A stretch of 64,000 nt of DNA from Natrinema sp. SYSU A 869 (GCF_019879105.1 NZ_CP082248.1:806001-870000); one strand, 5' to 3'; positions 29,502 through 40,489 are shown, counted from the first letter of the stretch. The notes: generated from the sequence alone by a model not told the origin. Made by a program: numbers and translations.

Positions 29502-30246
29502 GGCACTGTCTAGTTGAGCCAGTTTGAGAAGTGAGCAGGTCGTTGAGTTTCTTGGGCAAGATGTTCGCAGACCTGCTCAGCGAGAGCTATGCAGCGGATT
29601 TAGAAGAATCTTGGGAGAATGAGCGGACGGCGACGCCCGTCAGGGCGTTCGCCGTCCACCTCCATCAGACCGGTTGTTCTCTTCGGGAGACAACAACAAT
29701 TCTCGCTGAATTAGGCATTGAACGCTCACATGGAGCGGTCTGGAATTGGGTACATCGGTTAGCTGACAGCGGCTGCGACCCGCCGACGGCGAAGCCGTCA
29801 AGGGTCGCGGTTGACGAGACCGCTGTCAAAATCAACGCCGAATGGTCTTGGTTGTATGCTGCAATAGACATCGAGACAAAGTTGATTCTCGATGTCGCGC
29901 TGTTTGGTCGGCACGGCACTGATCCAGCAGCTGCGTTTCTGCATAGACTCACCGAGAAACACGATCTCTCAGAGGCTGAGTTTCTCGTCGATCAGTTCGG
30001 CTATCGGACTGCCCTCTCCCGATTAGGACTGAGCGGTCAGATTGACTATACCGACCGAAACCTGATCGAAAAGTGGTTTCATACCCTCAAAATGCGGATC
30101 GACCGTTTCCATAACTCGTGGGTTGGCAGTCGGGCGAGCGTCCGCGAGTGGCTTGAACAGTTTATGCACTACTACAACTGTCAGAGACCGCACCAAGCTC
30201 TCGATGGAAAGACGCCGGTCGAGGAAGTGCAGAACTAGACAGTGCC
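29502..30246 (+). mobile_element. IS6-family insertion sequence, intact
   Basis: A 745-base element bounded by exact inverted repeats GGCACTGTCTAGTT (29502) and AACTAGACAGTGCC (ends 30246). It contains a single transposase gene. The 8 bases on either side (CCCACGGA and GACACTCC) do not match, so it arrived by replicon fusion, or a later recombination removed one flank. Confidence 0.9.
29531..30238 (+). CDS. IS6-family transposase
   Basis: A 235-residue DDE transposase. It has an HTH region (LRETTTILAELGIERSHGAV), then the catalytic D in VAVDETAVKI, the second D in EFLVDQFGYRTALSR and the E in RNLIEKWFHTLKMRIDRF, followed by the usual RPHQALDGKTPVEEV tail. A GTG start at 29531 is the longest; the ATG at 29561 (MFADLLSES) is nearer to the usual family start. 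It looks intact and probably functional. Confidence 0.9.
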   Translation: MSRSLSFLGKMFADLLSESYAADLEESWENERTATPVRAFAVHLHQTGCSLRETTTILAELGIERSHGAVWNWVHRLADSGCDPPTAKPSRVAVDETAVKINAEWSWLYAAIDIETKLILDVALFGRHGTDPAAAFLHRLTEKHDLSEAEFLVDQFGYRTALSRLGLSGQIDYTDRNLIEKWFHTLKMRIDRFHNSWVGSRASVREWLEQFMHYYNCQRPHQALDGKTPVEEVQN

Positions 30247-30464
30247 GACACTCCTTGTTCATCAAACCAAGGATGTTCTGCGTCCACTGAAACAATTATG
30301 GTGGGCGTTAACAGAGTCCATATTATGCGTATACGAAGGCGAAGTTCCTCGCTCTGGGTGGTTGGACTGACAGGAATGATCGGCGAGGGAATAAGGGGGA
30401 CTACTGGGCGTGAATGGTTCATTCACGAATTAGACTCACCCGATAAAAACAAATTTGAGTACCA

Positions 30465-32690
30465 ATGGCTGAAAACACTGGAATGAGTCGGCGGCGATTC
30501 GTTCGGAACGGTGCAGTCCTTAGTATGGCGGGCGTGTCCCGGGAGCAAGACATCGAGCTCGGGGTAACGGTGATTCCCGAATCCATCGTTGGTCTCTTCT
30601 CTCAAGTCCAGGATAATACAGAGTCGACAATTACCGTTGTGTTTAGCGATCCTATCACAGAGAGCGATGCGGACGATCTAACCGACGATCCCGAGGAGGT
30701 GCTGTCATTTCAGGATCGGCCAAATGACACCATAAATATTCGGTTCACTGCGAACGAAATCAATTACGATGTCGATGCGGCGCCGGTTAACATTGATCCC
30801 GACTACGCGATGAGTTCCGACCTGAGAGTGCCTCTCAGCTTCGAATGGGCTGGAGGAACATGGTTCGACATTCGACCACTGCTTGTTGAACGGCCCGTCG
30901 AGGGCGGTGCGCCAGCAGTAGAGGGGGAGTTTGATAATCGCCAGCGATTCTGGGTGACGTTCCCGACTGGATATACGTACCGGCTGCCCAAGGCTCAGCG
31001 ACAGGCCAACTACTATGACGGCGCGTTCTTCGAATATGCGGGCAGCACTGATCGTTCAATTCCACGGTTGCCGCACTTCGATCATCCATCTGTAACCGCA
31101 CTCGCAGCCAGCGCCGAGTTTCGTCATAATCTACTGGGCGAGGCCGCCGTCGACGGCGTTCGATTAACCCGTGCGCTCGATCCCGACTGGTACATTGAAA
31201 CAGCGCTAGAGGAACTAGTCGATGGACTCAACGACATATATGCATGGCTCGTCGGCGCCAGCGTCAGTCAGTTCGTTCCGATGGAGAAACTTCTCGGGCC
31301 GGAGGTAGCGGCAGCATTGAATCTAAAAGATATTCTGGATACCCTCGATACCGATCTTGAGAACTTCGAGGCAGGATTGGAAGGACTCTCGGGTGCAACG
31401 GAAGTGATTGTGGGTTTTGATCGGCGCCAGTGGATGGAGGTCGCAAACGAGACACTCATTGATCTTGGCTGGCTGAGCGATGAGGAGCTCCACCACCGCA
31501 ATCCTGCGTTGGCACTGGCGCACGCCCCTGAAGATGTGTCCCCCAACGATGTCGTGTATCCTGATGATTCGATGGTAAAACGGGTTGATGAATATCGCGA
31601 AATTCTCGAAAAACAGCGTTCAGTGCTTACCGATCTCCTTGATCCCAGGAGTGACTTCAAAGCAACGAGGGACGCATTTGTAGACGTGGGGGACGAACAT
31701 GATGACGATGAGTTGGGCCAAGATGACTATTGGGGAGCCCTCCATTCGTTTACTGAGACGCTTTTCACCCAGTACCTTGACCGGGTTAACAAGGACCTCG
31801 AGTTGCTCGCCGACCTTGAGACAGCGCTGGAAGAGGCCGAGGAAGCGATTCGCGCAAAAGTCACTGATCGCGAACGCACCATTCAACCGGGAACGCGACT
31901 CCTATTCGAGGCTGACATCGAAGACGTGGATAGCGACTGGGCTGTAGAGTGGAAGATTGATGGAGAACAAGTATCTTATACCGCTCATTGGCATGCCTTG
32001 ACGGCAGATTATTACCAGTATGTTGAGAAGTATGAGGCTGATTACTTCTATCACACATTTGACTCAATTGGGGTATACGAAGTCACAGCATCCGTCTTTT
32101 ATGATGTTGATGTTGGTCGCCAATCTCCTAACCACAACCCGGCCGACACAGAGCGGTGGACGGTCAATATCACCCCTGACGGCAAGACTCAACCATCTGT
32201 GGTGGCTGCTGATCCGGATCCCAATGAACCAATCATAGTCGGCCGCAGTGAGCCCTTTGAGGTCAGTTTAGATATTACCTCACCGGATAGTAATCTGGAT
32301 CGCGCCGTTTGGTGGCTCAGTCAGGCGGATATCATTCTTGGATTCCACGATCTTGAAGGTAATGAAGATACAGTAACGCTATCGATTGATGAAGGGGAAG
32401 GATGCCATACCTGCAGGATTAGTCCGTGGATTATTACCGAGGACGGCCTGCTCATGTGGCCAGATTCTTGGGAAATCGACCACATGGCTGATTGAACAAT
32501 AGAGCTGACGATCACCGACACGAACACGCCGATTGATGCAGGCGAATTCCTGGAAGTGACGGCCGAGATCGAGAACACCGGCAATGAGACCACTTCTCAG
32601 GAAATCGACTTTATCGTTGGACACGATCCCGAACGACTTGACTCTGAGATCGTCTCAGTTGACCCTGGTGACACTGAAACGATTACTCTA
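30465..32690 (+). pseudogene. Tat-exported protein with shared Ig-like module; nonsense codon and IS630 insertion
   Basis: The frame from 30465 (MAENTGMSRRRFVRNGAVLS, a Tat signal) runs 676 residues to a TGA at 32493. A helical middle part (about residues 240-460, with LKDILDTLDTDLENF and LELLADLETALEEAEEAI) precedes the Ig-like module (LLFEADIE, VEWKIDGE, YFYHTFDSIGVYEVTA, DRAVWWLSQADIILG, CHTCRISPW). After the TGA the same frame continues as a CARDB domain (ITDTNTPIDAGEFLEVTAEI... VGHDPERLDS) until it is cut at 32690 by the IS630 element. The gene has thus lost its end twice. The rest of the CARDB domain is not found beyond the IS. Confidence 0.75.
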
Positions 32691-32761
32691 TAGTAGGAGT
32701 TAGAAATAACTGCTCATCTTTGGTACAGAGAGCTGATTAAGTGCGGTATCGATCGCCGTTG

Positions 32762-33190
32762 TTAACTCGCCAAGTGAGTCAAAAACCGATTGCTGAGAGC
32801 CGTTTGGAGCTGTCGCCAGCACTCTTCGACCGGATTGAGTTCAGGAGAGTACGCCGGTAACGTGACGAAGGCGAGGTCGTCACGGGCCGCCAGGTCCGTG
32901 ACGGCCGATGCCTGGAAATACGGCGCTCCATCGAGCACGATGATTAGATCTTCTTCGAATTCTTTGCATAACGCGAGAATGAAATGTTTCGCGTGATCGG
33001 CAGTGACGTACTCGGTGAATCGTGAGAAGAAGCACTCGCCGTCTTCGGTGATCGCGCCGAGCAGACACGTCCAGTCGCGTTGGCCAGAAAGTTCGACGCT
33101 CGGCCGCGTGCCGCGCGGAAACCACGCGGCACGCGGCTCAACCTGGACGGATTTCTTGGTCTGATCGATGCAGACTACTGTGGCGTCCAT
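32762..33190 (-). pseudogene. IS630 transposase OrfB, frameshifted near its end
   Basis: It carries the DDE core: D in TVVCIDQTKKS, D in LIIVLDGAPYF and E in LNPVEECWRQLQTAL. It then ends SNRFLTHLAS, where copy 2 continues SNRFFDSLGELTTAIDTALN. The cause is one A fewer in the run at about 32778 (five versus six). It is read from OrfA by a probable -1 frameshift at the A7 run near 33200. Loss of the last 20 residues may inactivate it. Confidence 0.8.
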
Positions 33191-33699
33191 CTCCGCTCGC
33201 TTTTTTTGAGTTCGTCACGGAACTCTTCTGTGTCGGATTCCTCGGCTTCGTCGGCTGTGCGGCGCGGTTTTTGGTAACTCAATCCAGCTTCTTTGAGCAA
33301 CCGCCGGCAACTCGGATAGGAGTACTCGACGCCGTAGGTTTCTTCAAGAAACTCCTGGACGAGCGCCGGCGTCCATGCCGGCGCGTCGATCCCGACTTCC
33401 TCGGGAGGTTCGTGAACGGTTTGTTCAAACTCTTCTTGCTGTGTTTCTGAGAGCTTTCGTTTTCTCCCGGATCGGTGAGCATCAGAGACAGCTTGCTCAA
33501 GCGGTTCGTCCGTATCGAGTCGCATGAGCCAACTGTAGATCGTCCTTCGACCAGTGTCGTGCCACTCTGCAAGTTCGGTCTGTGTCACGCCGTTCTTGTA
33601 CGCAATCGCCGCTAACAACCGTTGTGTCGGCTTGTTTCCCTCAACCTTGTCAAGGGCGTCTTGGAGTTCTTCAACGGAAATCTCGTCGAGATGGTCCAT
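33175..33699 (-). CDS. IS630 transposase OrfA (HTH part)
   Basis: A 174-residue DNA-binding part of the transposase. It has TQTELAEWHDTGRRTIYSWL (first HTH), then TPALVQEFLEETYGVEYSYP and CRRLLKEAGLSYQKPRR (second HTH, the winged-helix part of HTH_32/33 type). It ends shortly after the sequence CTCAAAAAAAGCG. Slipping back one base on that A7 run joins it to OrfB (ELKKKRAEMDATVV). This gives a full transposase, as in other two-frame IS630 elements. Confidence 0.85.
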   Translation of the reverse strand: MDHLDEISVEELQDALDKVEGNKPTQRLLAAIAYKNGVTQTELAEWHDTGRRTIYSWLMRLDTDEPLEQAVSDAHRSGRKRKLSETQQEEFEQTVHEPPEEVGIDAPAWTPALVQEFLEETYGVEYSYPSCRRLLKEAGLSYQKPRRTADEAEESDTEEFRDELKKSERRWTPQ

Positions 33700-34212
33700 T
33701 GTCTACAGTAACAATCTACGGGCGAAAATTCTAACGGTTACTATAGACGGTGCCCCCACGGAATACTTGTCCAATGGATGTCTTGTGTACTTTGATCCCA
33801 TCCCCATATTTTTATTTCCGCTACTATCGTTCTCATATACTAACACCCTGGTTTTATCCTCAAGATCGGGGTAGCCAATCATGGAGGTATGACAATGAGG
33901 GGCACACGACTGATCATCGGAGTCCTGTGCGTTGGGCTCCTTGCGGCCGCATCGGGTACAGCAACCACGCAACACCCTACCCAGCAACCGACACTGCAAA
34001 CCGGAGACTTGGCAGATACCTGTGAGAACGCAACAGTGATAGAATCAGGAGTGTACAATGGGACGCTCTCACCGGGTGACACTGATGTGTTCCGTGTCGA
34101 GGCAATTGGTGAAGGCAGCTATATCGCGTTCAACCTCTCGTTCGAAGGTGGTGCAGACGCGATCGAGATGGAAGCATACGAAAACGAAGACGAATATGCC
34201 GCCGCGATATTC

Positions 34213-35638
34213 GGTAGTTCCCATCGATCCTGATTGCTGACTCGATTTTTAGAAGGACTGAAAGAGATCAGACCGAGTGATTCCCTGCGGCACGCTCAGA
34301 CGGCGATCTCACGACAGTGAGAGAGCCGTCGCGCCAGACACGATGCGAGGCCGTCGCTCCGGTATAGGGTTGCCGCTGGACGCGGGCGATCTCAGCCCGC
34401 GTCCAGCTGGCTATAGGTCGCCGGAATCCCGGTACAGTTCGTCGGTGCTTCCCATTTCCGCCGTAACGTGTCGTCGAGTGCGTGATCAATCCACTCGCGG
34501 AAGACCTCGAACCGGAACCAGACAGGCAGTGCTCGCCCGCCGCGCTGCGGCGTGGCGAGCACGCCCCACCGAACGATCACCCAGAGATTCCGCAACAGGA
34601 AGCTCACCAGAACGAACAACAGCCGCACGACTGGATCAGTCGTGCTGGTTCGTGCACGCGCTTCACGTATCGTTCGGAAAGCTGTCTCGATCGCTGAGCG
34701 CTTCTGGTAGAGTGCTTCGACATCTTTCGGCGTGCGATCGGTCAGATCGCACGCCACGTACGCCCGAACGAGCAAGCCGTGTTTACCTCGATTGCCCTGC
34801 TGGTAGGAGACACAGACCGCGAGCGGGAAGCGTAGTTCCCGCTCGCTCCCCTCGTACATCACGTACTCCGTCCAGTAGGACACCGTCGTGTCGAGTTTCT
34901 CTGCCATCTGTTTTCCGCGCCGCACGACTGGAAGAGCGACTGATGCGACTGCATTCAGTCGCTCGATCGACGTTCCGTCGTAGAACCCACGGTCGGCAAG
35001 AACGCCAGCGACATCAAAGGGGAGGGCCGCGACGTGGTCGAGCACTCGCTCGACCGCGTCGCTCTTCGGTTCATCACCACGAACGGGTGTGACTGCGACG
35101 ACCAGTGGTTTGGCCCGACAAAGAACAAATCCAGCAAGGTAGCGATGGCACTGGGAGGTGCCATCGCGAGGCTTCGTGTGACAGATTACACCAGGTTCAG
35201 CGTGTGGACAGCCATGATAATGGATATCGACGAAGTCGAGGCAGATGATCCTCGGCCCAGCGCCGAGGATCATCGCCGCCTGCTGACAGAGAAGGCGGTT
35301 AGCGATTGCTTCGAGTTCAGCAGGCGGGACCGTGTGAAGTTGGGCAAGCGTGTAGTCATCGGAGTACGTTCCACGAGTGGTGTCAGTGACAGCCTTGATG
35401 GATTTCTGATCGACAGCGGCCTGGAGGAGCGTCTGTCGGATAATCCCGGAGTCGAAGCCGCAGCCTTCGACTCCGGGGATCGGGATCTCAGAGAGGAGAT
35501 CAAGCGCTAAGGTTTCAAGGTCAGAGGCCGTAAGAACGGTGTCTGGATGGTAGAGGCACTTCATACACCCATTCAGACGCTTCCTGAGAATCTAACCTCA
35601 TCAGTCTCGACTAACTTCTGATTCGATGGGAACTACCG
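34213..35638 (-). mobile_element. ISH3-family insertion sequence, intact
   Basis: A 1,426-base element with perfect inverted repeats GGTAGTTCCCATCGA (34213) and TCGATGGGAACTACC (ends 35638). The direct repeat GATATTC flanks it (34206-34212 and 35639-35645), so the insertion is recent and clean. It carries one transposase gene. Confidence 0.92.
34392..35564 (-). CDS. ISH3-family transposase
   Basis: A 390-residue DDE transposase of the haloarchaeal ISH3 group. Catalytic residues lie in IICLDFVDIHYHG (D), VAGVLADRGFYDGTSI (D) and YQKRSAIETAFRTIREARAR (E, the Y(2)R(3)E(6)K-like block), followed by LLFVLVSFLLRNLWVIVRW. Length and motifs are complete, so it is probably active. Confidence 0.92.
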   Translation of the reverse strand: MKCLYHPDTVLTASDLETLALDLLSEIPIPGVEGCGFDSGIIRQTLLQAAVDQKSIKAVTDTTRGTYSDDYTLAQLHTVPPAELEAIANRLLCQQAAMILGAGPRIICLDFVDIHYHGCPHAEPGVICHTKPRDGTSQCHRYLAGFVLCRAKPLVVAVTPVRGDEPKSDAVERVLDHVAALPFDVAGVLADRGFYDGTSIERLNAVASVALPVVRRGKQMAEKLDTTVSYWTEYVMYEGSERELRFPLAVCVSYQQGNRGKHGLLVRAYVACDLTDRTPKDVEALYQKRSAIETAFRTIREARARTSTTDPVVRLLFVLVSFLLRNLWVIVRWGVLATPQRGGRALPVWFRFEVFREWIDHALDDTLRRKWEAPTNCTGIPATYSQLDAG

Positions 35639-35945
35639 ATATTCACCGGACCAGATGGGAGCAATTTCGAAGAAAACGTTGGTGAGGCACACTTCGCTGA
35701 AGACGAATACGACGATGATATTACAAGGAAAATAATCCTTCCGCAACAAGAAGACGATTCAGCAGTCTACAGCTTCCGCCTGTATGCAGAAGACAATCAG
35801 CCGCTCTGCATCGGTTTCCACACGCGCGGCCCAGAAGCATCCGGATGGCAACTTGGGATGACAACGCAAGACCCAGAAGCACCACCAATCGCCTGTTCAG
35901 AATCCCAAGACGCTGAACTCACAACAAACGGCTAGTGCACCGTCA

Positions 35946-37192
35946 CAGACATCATCCCGCTCTTCTAGTAACTAGAGGGGCTATTTTTCCCGGCCATAGC
36001 ATCTATCTCAACCATATATATCTAGCTTATACCATAGCCAAGCGCACGGGATCCTCGAGTGCATCGATTAGTTCGCCGATTGCATCGCAGAGCCGTCCTG
36101 GGTCCTCGAAACCACTGGGGGAAACTCAGTACCGGACATACATGGCTGTGTACGGCAATGCTTTTCACGGACTGGCGGACGGACACGTGAGCGACCCCAA
36201 CAAGCCAGTGGTTGCCGCTCGGATAGCGCGACATAGCGGTTGTGATGACAGTTAGTTACATCACCACAATCCCCACACTCAATTGGCAGCGGATTCAAAC
36301 GGCTCGCAGCCATACGGCCATCTGTCGCGTACTCCGCGGCACGACACACCCCCGAGCTCCACCCACATTCCCGCGAGCGGGCGTTTTCTACTCTCCCGTG
36401 CCGCTCGCGGTGTTTCAGCACACCTCGTTTCGAGTGAGTTGGAGGCACGGCCACGAAGCCTATACCGTATAGGACCACTATCGAAACTGTCGCGTTCTGC
36501 CACGGCGCGACAGTCTGATCCGATCATCCCGCTGAATCAGTCGTCGTCCGGCGTCGGTCGTTGCCCGCTCCTCGCCGGACGCTGTTTCCTCGTGCCACTC
36601 CCGGCACTTCATCCGGGGTTTTGACGGTTCTCGCGAGACACACCGTGTACCGAGTGAAACACGAAATTGATGCTCGGGAGAGCCCACGTCTTGAGTATCG
36701 CGTTGCCACGGCGCGGTATGTTGGATATCATCAGTATCTCAGTTACCCCGTGAGCATCTCGCTTTCTCGTGAACCACATTCGACGCTATGCTCACAAGGG
36801 TCAACTATCGAGACGACAGTCGTGAGTGATAGGAGGGCGGCATAGAGGGGATTGCCGCCCCAGTCTCACGAGCAGAGCACCGTTTACCGAACGTGGCGGA
36901 AACATTCGTGGACTCACAATTGCTCTTGAGATTCTGGCGGTAGAATGCACTGGTTGTTCCTCCAGGAACCAACGCCACGACACTCCTGAATTCGTAGCTC
37001 AGTTCTCAGCAGCCCTACGCACAGATCCATTTGTATGACGAAATGAAATATACCCTGTGACGGGACAGCTAGCCATACTAGAGAATCGAACCGTTTGCTG
37101 TCTCAGCAGCCGCAGTGACAGTATCACTGCGGTCGTTGAGACGTCCATGAATTGCCACAACGACACCGCTGACTCTCATCGCACATATCACC
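35946..37192. other. About 1.2 kb with no recognisable gene
   Basis: Both strands hold only short frames with atypical composition. A reverse-strand stretch at about 36285-36325 reads LPIECGDCGDVTNCHHNRYV, with paired cysteines, and may be a worn zinc-ribbon fragment, but it has no supporting context. The rest looks like decayed DNA between the ISH3-hit gene and the next real gene. Confidence 0.4.
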
Positions 37193-37579
37193 ATGGGATT
37201 AGATAACTACTGGACACCAAATGGTGCCGCCTGGGACAGCGAGCCAACCATCGCTATCGACTTTGAGCCACCGCTTCAGCTCGGTCCCTCCGGAGACCTC
37301 TTCGATGACGGCTGGTTCCGCGGCAAGAGATACAATCCGCTCGTAGAGACACTGACCGGGATATCGCTTTACACCAAGATAATCCATAATCACACCGTGC
37401 ACGAGATGGCGGACACGCTGGCCGCCGTGACCTACAAGGAAGCTATAGATCAGTATCAGAGGGCGCCGGTGGCCACAGGCACCCCCAATCCCGACATCAC
37501 CCGAAGAGAATACACGGATCTCCAGCGTATGTTCTGCGCCTATGCTGACGCAGGCGCCCAACTCGAGGCGTGGTACTAA
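37193..37579 (+). CDS. Hypothetical soluble protein
   Basis: A 128-residue protein, MGLDNYWTPNGAAWDSEPTI, then DGWFRGKRYNPLVETLTGIS and TYKEAIDQYQRAP. It ends TDLQRMFCAYADAGAQLEAW. The aromatic-rich N-terminus (DNYW, GWFRGK.YN) is typical of a haloarchaeal family of unknown function found on plasmids and in viruses. No signal peptide or membrane segment. It stands alone. Confidence 0.6.
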   Translation: MGLDNYWTPNGAAWDSEPTIAIDFEPPLQLGPSGDLFDDGWFRGKRYNPLVETLTGISLYTKIIHNHTVHEMADTLAAVTYKEAIDQYQRAPVATGTPNPDITRREYTDLQRMFCAYADAGAQLEAWY

Positions 37580-37784
37580 CGGTCCCAAAACTCACAGATA
37601 TATTAGATAGAACAGTTTAATTATCTTCTTGGAGCGATGGTCGTTTTGACACTCCGAAACGCCGTCTTCGCACCTGTTGATCGTCCAGTTGGCACGGACG
37701 TTCGGTCGGCCACTCTGTCGGAGTCGGAGACACCGACTGTCACTGGCCCTATCTTTGTACTGTTTCCCGTCGAACGAGCGTTCA

Positions 37785-38160
37785 ATGCCGATCACACCAA
37801 CGTGGGCCGTTCTAGCCGTGACGGTGCTCGTCGTGCTAGGAGTCGTCTGGCACACAGAGGGACGGGAGCGCTGGCGATCGCTCGTCGCGGACCGATTCGT
37901 CTACGGCGTGCCGTGGGAAACTATCGTTACAGTCGCGTCATCGTCGCATTCTACGTGCTGATCCAAAGTAATGTCCATCACATGAGTGAGCCTGTGGCGG
38001 TGTCGTTCATTACGTGGTAGTACTTTTATCTGCGAGGGTTACTCATAGCAGAAATCGCCCACAGTTCGCTCAACCACTCGTAGCAAACATGGCCGGAACG
38101 CTCGCGTTCGCGCCGACCGCCGAGTATGCGCGGAACCATTATCCGCCATCGGACCGCTCC
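37785..38160 (+). pseudogene. Rhomboid-family membrane protease, N-terminal remnant
   Basis: MPITPTWAVLAVTVLVVLGV and VADRFVYGVPWETIVTV start the protein. It then shifts frame to FYVLIQSNVHHMSEPVAVSF, and further on GLLIAEIAHSSLNH and ANMAGTLAFAPTAEYARNHY. This follows the first membrane helices and the NxxG-like loop region of haloarchaeal rhomboids. The catalytic serine part is absent. At least two shifts and a stop (TAG at about 38018) break it. Confidence 0.5.
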
Positions 38161-38345
38161 AGCGATGGCGGTACGGCCCTAAGGGAGACCGACTTTCCAC
38201 TAGATGCTACTCCACGATCGGCTGTCCGACTCTACTCTGTTTCTCGGGCACACACTCGCGCTCAGGTCTGTGCTTATCAAACGGGGGCGGATAGCTGAAT
38301 GGAAATCATTTCTATATGTACTTCGTCTCGTTCACTCTACCCACG

Positions 38346-38510
38346 ATGGATGATCGGGAGAGTACAGAGGATGTGTCCATCCGCTGTACCGAATGCGGTG
38401 CTGTCTATCCGGCGTTTCGACTTCCAGATGGGACACTGACACGGGCCAGCAACAGGCCATCTTGCCGATGCGGAAGCAACTCATTTGTCGAACTAACGAA
38501 GGAGGACTGA
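38346..38510 (+). CDS. Small zinc-ribbon protein
   Basis: A 54-residue protein, MDDRESTEDVSIRCTECGAV, then a second pair in SCRCGSN. Two CxxC/CxC pairs about 30 residues apart indicate a zinc ribbon. The Met at 38346 is chosen; the upstream extension is hydrophobic and unlike the family. Function unknown. Confidence 0.55.
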   Translation: MDDRESTEDVSIRCTECGAVYPAFRLPDGTLTRASNRPSCRCGSNSFVELTKED

Positions 38511-38580
38511 ACAGTATAGCAGTAGCGATGGTGTTCAGATAAGGTTGAAGGAGTGAGGTGTGGTGTTTTCAAAGTAATTC

Positions 38581-38871
38581 ATGCCCGAAAAAGCATGCCT
38601 CAGTTCGGGGGATGTTTTCGAAGTCACAGCTGACGTGCAGAATGTTTGGGCCACGGAAGCGACGCAAGAGGTGAGTTTCGAGGTACAACATGAGGGAACC
38701 ACGGTCAACACGGACTCTCGCTCGGTAACGCTCAACGGGGGAGAGATGACGACTGTCATGTTCACGTCTGAACTCCCGTCAGACAGTCCGACTGGCGACT
38801 TTCTTGTCTTCGTTGAAACAGACGATGAGGGAAGCGGGGGAGAAGTGACTGTGGCCGCACGTGATGACTGA
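38581..38871 (+). pseudogene. CARDB-domain fragment
   Basis: SSGDVFEVTADVQNVWATEA, TQEVSFEVQHEGTTVNTDSR and LNGGEMTTVMFTSELPS form a single CARDB domain like those at 26848 and 32493. No signal peptide precedes it, and upstream sequence is not coding. It is a detached domain of an exported protein, perhaps the end of a lost gene, although the ATG at 38581 could start a small protein. Confidence 0.5.
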
Positions 38872-38949
38872 GGACATCACCAATTCAACTCGAGAGTGGA
38901 GTCGTGTTCGGGAAAGGATAGCCCACTGATTCGTCACAAGAACCGTGCA

Positions 38950-40379
38950 TCAACAGGTATCGGATGCATGAATGCCTCGGACAGTGTGATCACATACAGG
39001 TCGGATCGTATGGTACGTAGGATCACCCGACGAGCTCTCGACTTCCCAGAGGATGGCTGACGTGACTGCCCCAGTCGTGTTCACGGCAAGCACTTCGAAC
39101 GCCCCGTAATACAGTTCGAGGTCGATATCGTGGAGCAGTGCTACATCGTGAACGCCTGTAATTTTTGAGTCGCCGAGGTAGACATCACCGAACCGATACC
39201 GCCAGTACACCCGTGCGAGTTCTCCATCCCAGTCAAGTACGTTCGCTTCGAGCGAGAACAGGTCGTCGCCAATCGTCATGGGTGCGACGGGGGAGTGGGG
39301 CCCAACTTGCGGTGCTCGATTCCCGTCATCGCGAACGGTTACGTTCCATGTCACTCGGTTCTCCACGGGATATCAGGCGTGTCACGGGTATTCTTTTGTG
39401 CCGGAAGCAAGGCTCCTTCCACAGTATACGTGCCCGGTTCCTCGAACGTGTGATGGAAATAATCACGGTTGGCTGGGAACATTGATCGTTCGATCGGGTC
39501 TGGATCAAAGAAACTGTCCGTGATGAGTGTGCCGTCAACCCACCATTCAGACCTGAGTGAGCGTGTCTGATCATACATTGAATCATCGAGTTCAAAGTGA
39601 ACCGTCGTTCCGGGCGTAACGGTCGGGTTGTACATCTCTGGGAAGACGCGCCTGAACGGAGGGCCAGTAATCTCGGTTCTGGGGATCGGCTTACCGTTCC
39701 GTTTGAAAATTGCGGGTCCGAGTGTCAAGATGGTCTCGAGTTCGCCTGTGTACCGGTATGTATCCGTGTCGGGGGTTATCCCGACCGCGTCGAGGGCAGT
39801 CGTGCCATCACTGACAGCCTCGGTATCAGTGGTTGGGACGATTGTGCCCGTTGTTGTGACGGTGTAGGGAGCCCACTCGAATGTCTTTTCTTTCTTCGTG
39901 ACGGTGAGCGTGTGGTCAAACGACTCTGGTCGGTCGTCGATTGAAGACTGGCCATCAACTGCGAGAATCGTGTCTGGGGTTGTTGACTGTGCATCGACCG
40001 AGATGGATGCGTCGCCGTCCACCAGTACACGCACCAAGGTGCCTGTATATGTGAGTGTCACTGAGTCACCCGGACTGAGTATCCCAAGAACTGTCAAATC
40101 AGTCGTAAGCGTTTGGGAGCCGAGTGGCGGACGAATTGACCCGGTCACCGATGCCGTATAAGCTGCTCGTCCAAATTCATCCTCTCTCAATTCGATGACG
40201 AGTGTCGACGACGATTCTTGGGTGACTGCTGACGCGATCTGTCTGATTACTCCAAGTGAGAAGGCGGCGCTCGTTGTACTGAGGAATGTTCGCCGAGAGA
40301 AATGGTTGGAACGCACATGTCTCACTGGAGTGTCTGGCTGGGTGGTGTCAATTGTGTGCCGTTGACCCATATGAGGCAC
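38950..40379 (-). pseudogene. Tat-exported protein with shared Ig-like module, frameshifted
   Basis: From 40379 the frame has a Tat signal (FSRRTFLSTTSAAFSLG), two related beta domains (TLVIELREDEFGRAAYTASV and FDHTLTVTKKEKTFEWAPYT), then the module VHFELDDSMYDQ, WWVDGTLITDS, YFHHTFEEPGTYTVEGA. It ends early at 39351. The next frame continues VENRVTWNVTVRDDGNRAP, LARVYWRYRFGDVYLGDS and AILWEVESS, which completes the module as in 24702-26231 and 30465-32492. One C too few in ATCCCGTGG (about 39368) explains the break. Joined length is about 475 residues. Confidence 0.75.
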
Positions 40380-40489
40380 ACATTGATCACTGACTAAAAT
40401 GGTACCACGTGCCAGCCTGTGACTACTTCTCTCTCGTCTTTATTTCTATTTCCAGTACCAACTAGATTGTACTAGCGTTCGATCCACGT

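Larger units (their letters stand above)
32691..33742 (-). mobile_element. IS630-family insertion sequence, copy 1
   Basis: Ends TAGTAGGAGTTAGAA (32691) and, reversed, TAGTAACCGTTAGAAT (33742) are imperfect inverted repeats. TA dinucleotides flank it (32689-32690, 33743-33744), as expected for IS630 targets. It is 1,052 bases and nearly identical to copy 2 at 44366-45420. It cut the CARDB part of the upstream exported-protein gene. Confidence 0.9.
33895..35935 (+). pseudogene. Exported protein gene interrupted by an ISH3-type element
   Basis: The first part (33895-34212) starts MRGTRLIIGVLCVGLLAAAS, a Sec-type signal peptide, and continues LADTCENATVIESGVYNGTL, then AFNLSFEGGADAIEMEAYEN. After the IS (34213-35638) and a 7-base target repeat the frame resumes exactly: EYAAAIF, then TGPDGSNFEENVGEAHFAED and RLYAEDNQPLCIGFHTRG, ending at 35935. 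The joined protein is about 200 residues. GGAGGT at 33883-33888, six bases before the ATG at 33895, supports that start. The fold looks like a secreted pre-peptidase-C-type beta domain. The target is unknown. Confidence 0.75.

Noticed and set aside
29494-30254. Direct repeats around the IS6 element at 29502
   Set aside because: CCCACGGA and GACACTCC differ, so no target duplication exists although the element itself is intact.
36068-36478. Reverse-strand 136-residue frame
   Set aside because: Composition is Ser/Arg/Cys-rich, typical of chance frames in GC-rich DNA; no start signal or family match, and only a short zinc-ribbon-like piece looks protein-like.
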